From Actinomadura sp. J1-007 (GTDB lineage Bacteria; Actinomycetota; Actinomycetes; Streptosporangiales; Streptosporangiaceae), in contig NZ_WING01000001.1 of NCBI RefSeq assembly GCF_009793335.1, positions 2,666,001 through 2,730,000 of the forward strand: a stretch of 64,000 nucleotides of DNA. The letters run 5' to 3'. The notes below the pieces were generated by a model that saw only the letters and a list, made by a program, of their open reading frames with translations, searched no databases and was not told the DNA's origin. Below, in pieces: positions 62,523-64,000 of this stretch; position 1 is the stretch's first letter, and every line of letters begins with the position of its first letter. The position numbers and the translations under genes are program-made.

Positions 62523-64000
62523 GTGCAGGAGATGGTGAAGGGCGCGAACGTCGAGTTGTCCGCGCTGACGGAGGCGACGGGCCCGGTCACCGTGGCACTC
62601 GGCTGGACCGATCCCTCGGGTTCGGGAGAGGCCGATGTGTCGGTGCTCCTGACCGGTCCCGACGGAAAGGTGCGCGGCGACGGCGACTTCGTCTTCTACA
62701 ACCAGCCCGCCACGGCGGACGAGTCGGTCCGGTTGCTCGGGAAGACCCCGACGGGGAGCGGCAGCGAGGACCGCATCCTCGTCGACCTCGCCGCGCTGGC
62801 CCCGGCGGTGCACCGGGTCGTGATCGCGGCCAGCCGGTACGGGGACGCGACGTTCGGGGAGCTCAACGACCTGCGGCTGGGCGTCTCGGACAGCAGCGGC
62901 GAGCCCCTGCTGTCGTACGACATCAGGGACGCGGGGCCGGAGACCGCGTTCATCTTCGGGGAGCTGTACCGCAGGGGTGACGGCTGGAAGTTCCGCGCGG
63001 TCGGCCAGGGGTACGACACCGGGCTCGGCGGGCTCGCCACCGATTTCGGCATTAGCGTCGATGAGAGCGGCGAAGAGGACGGCAGCCAACCGCAGGCCGC
63101 GCAAGAACCCGCCGAGGAAACGGCCGGCGGCGTTCCATCCGACGAGACGCCGGTGGACGGGGCGCAGGGCCCGCAGGCAGCCGACGCGACCGATGGCGGG
63201 CCGTCGACGGAGAACACCACTGAGCAGGTGGTGAAACCCGCTGCGGAGGAGAAGGGCGATGGCGGGCGCCGGAACGGGCGGCTGCGTACCGCGAAGAAGC
63301 GGAGCACGCTACCGAAGGCCACGAAGCCCAGCCTCGCCGACGGACCCGCGTGGCAGGAGGCTCGGCTTTTCTCGGTGTCGGGGCTGCGCAACGACCACGA
63401 GCGGGAGGCGCGGGCCACCGCCACGCTGTTGTCGATCATGATGCAGGTGCCCGAGTTCGGGAGGCGGCTCACCGCGCGGTTCAACGCGCCGGCGGGGACG
63501 CTCCAGGCGTTCGCCGAGGCGTCGTTCAAGCACGGGGACGGCAAGGTGCGCCCGGACGGGGTGATCCGCGTGGCGCGCGCGGGGCGGATCTGGACGGCGC
63601 TGGTGGAGACCAAGACGGGCGGCAACCCCCTCAAGCGCGAGCAGGTCGAGTCGTACCTGGAGGTCGCGGCGCGCAACGGCTACGAGGCCGTGATCACGCT
63701 GTCGAACGACCTCGGCATCGACGGGGAGCATCCGCTGACCGTCGACAAGAGGCGGCTGCGCAAGGTCGCGCTGCGGCATCTGTCGTGGGCGGAGGTCGCC
63801 CACGAGGCGCACATGCTCGCGCACCACCTCGGCGTGGCGAACCCGTCCCACGCCTGGCTGCTGAGCGAGTTCCTGCACTACCTGCGCCAGGACGGGGCGG
63901 GCTGCCAGGGCTTCCAGGACATGGGGACGGCGTGGGTGCCGGTCCGCGACGCGATCAAGGCGGGCACGCTGCGCCTCGGCGACAAGCGCTCGATGCAGGT
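62523..64000 (+). CDS. TerD-domain protein fused to a PD-(D/E)XK nuclease-like domain, C-terminus cut by window edge
   Basis: Open to the window end (492 codons). GTG 62523 has AGGAG 5 bases upstream and is preferred to the ATG three codons in. Residues 1-180 are a TerD fold (VTVALGWTDPSGSGEADVSV, DFVFYNQPATADESVRLLG, FGELNDLRLGVSD). Residues 180-265 are an acidic disordered linker. From about 275 a second domain shows RPDGVIRVARAGRIWTALVE then TKTGGNPLKREQVESYLE: Asp 345, Glu 362 and Lys 364 fit the restriction-nuclease active site. TerD proteins bind calcium and belong to stress and conflict systems. The fusion points to a DNA-targeting effector or repair role. Confidence 0.75.
   Translation, partial: MQEMVKGANVELSALTEATGPVTVALGWTDPSGSGEADVSVLLTGPDGKVRGDGDFVFYNQPATADESVRLLGKTPTGSGSEDRILVDLAALAPAVHRVVIAASRYGDATFGELNDLRLGVSDSSGEPLLSYDIRDAGPETAFIFGELYRRGDGWKFRAVGQGYDTGLGGLATDFGISVDESGEEDGSQPQAAQEPAEETAGGVPSDETPVDGAQGPQAADATDGGPSTENTTEQVVKPAAEEKGDGGRRNGRLRTAKKRSTLPKATKPSLADGPAWQEARLFSVSGLRNDHEREARATATLLSIMMQVPEFGRRLTARFNAPAGTLQAFAEASFKHGDGKVRPDGVIRVARAGRIWTALVETKTGGNPLKREQVESYLEVAARNGYEAVITLSNDLGIDGEHPLTVDKRRLRKVALRHLSWAEVAHEAHMLAHHLGVANPSHAWLLSEFLHYLRQDGAGCQGFQDMGTAWVPVRDAIKAGTLRLGDKRSMQ

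Noticed and set aside
1..64000. CRISPR array, cas genes, prophage structural genes
   Set aside because: No regularly spaced repeats of 25-40 bases and no Cas, capsid, terminase or integrase motifs seen on either strand.

Overview
The window is very GC-rich actinomycete DNA. The gene content (helix-turn-helix/DUF5753 with DUF397, a CU044_5270-family membrane protein, a type III polyketide synthase of the RppA type, SigK/RskA, IdeR-type iron boxes) suggests an Actinomadura-like member of the Streptosporangiales. That placement is inferred from gene families, not from a marker gene.

1-21.4 kb is mostly core-like. It holds a truncated TAP-type hydrolase, a FAD/Fe-S 2-hydroxyacid dehydrogenase, a secreted lipase, the XRE/DUF397 pair, a cyclic-nucleotide-binding plus cyclase-like protein, an ECF sigma factor with its membrane-anchored partner, an orphan histidine kinase, a glycerophosphodiesterase, a membrane adenylate/guanylate cyclase, an ABC-F protein and an amino-acid permease.

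21.7-31.2 kb is a genomic island. It starts at the 3' half of tRNA-Phe (21852-21901), and a near copy of that segment lies at 31194-31242. Inside are an internally deleted IS5-family element and two divergent, tightly overlapping operons. The minus operon has two small unknown genes followed by a PD-(D/E)XK nuclease-like protein. The plus operon has an NrtR-like Nudix regulator, a nucleosidase and a membrane protein that shares a short motif with the nucleosidase. A further gene joins an Mrr-type winged helix, an alkyltransferase-like (MGMT fold, no catalytic Cys) domain and a HEPN RNase motif. No integrase, transport or metabolic gene is seen. I read the island as an undescribed cluster of defence or conflict genes; this is inference.

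31.3-43.6 kb holds an IS5 fragment, an orphan Imm51 immunity gene, a SigK-RskA locus divergent from a molybdopterin oxidoreductase and a FAS1 lipoprotein, a second ECF sigma factor with a CU044_5270 protein, and a two-gene secreted-protein operon. 43.6-51.5 kb is an iron-siderophore locus: a heterodimeric ABC exporter-fold pair with complementary degenerate ATP sites, a binding lipoprotein, an ATPase and two FecCD permeases, with two IdeR/DtxR-type boxes. 51.5-64 kb holds a hemerythrin, RppA, an HpnB-like glycosyltransferase joined to DUF1275, an S4 protein, MarR/ABC and ArsR/MFS divergent pairs with palindromic operators, and a TerD-nuclease fusion cut by the window end.

Ten genes of otherwise complete families carry exactly one frameshift, and each is repaired by adding one base to a run of three to five G or C. 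This looks like a systematic homopolymer error in the assembly, not gene decay. Coordinates for these genes span both frames.
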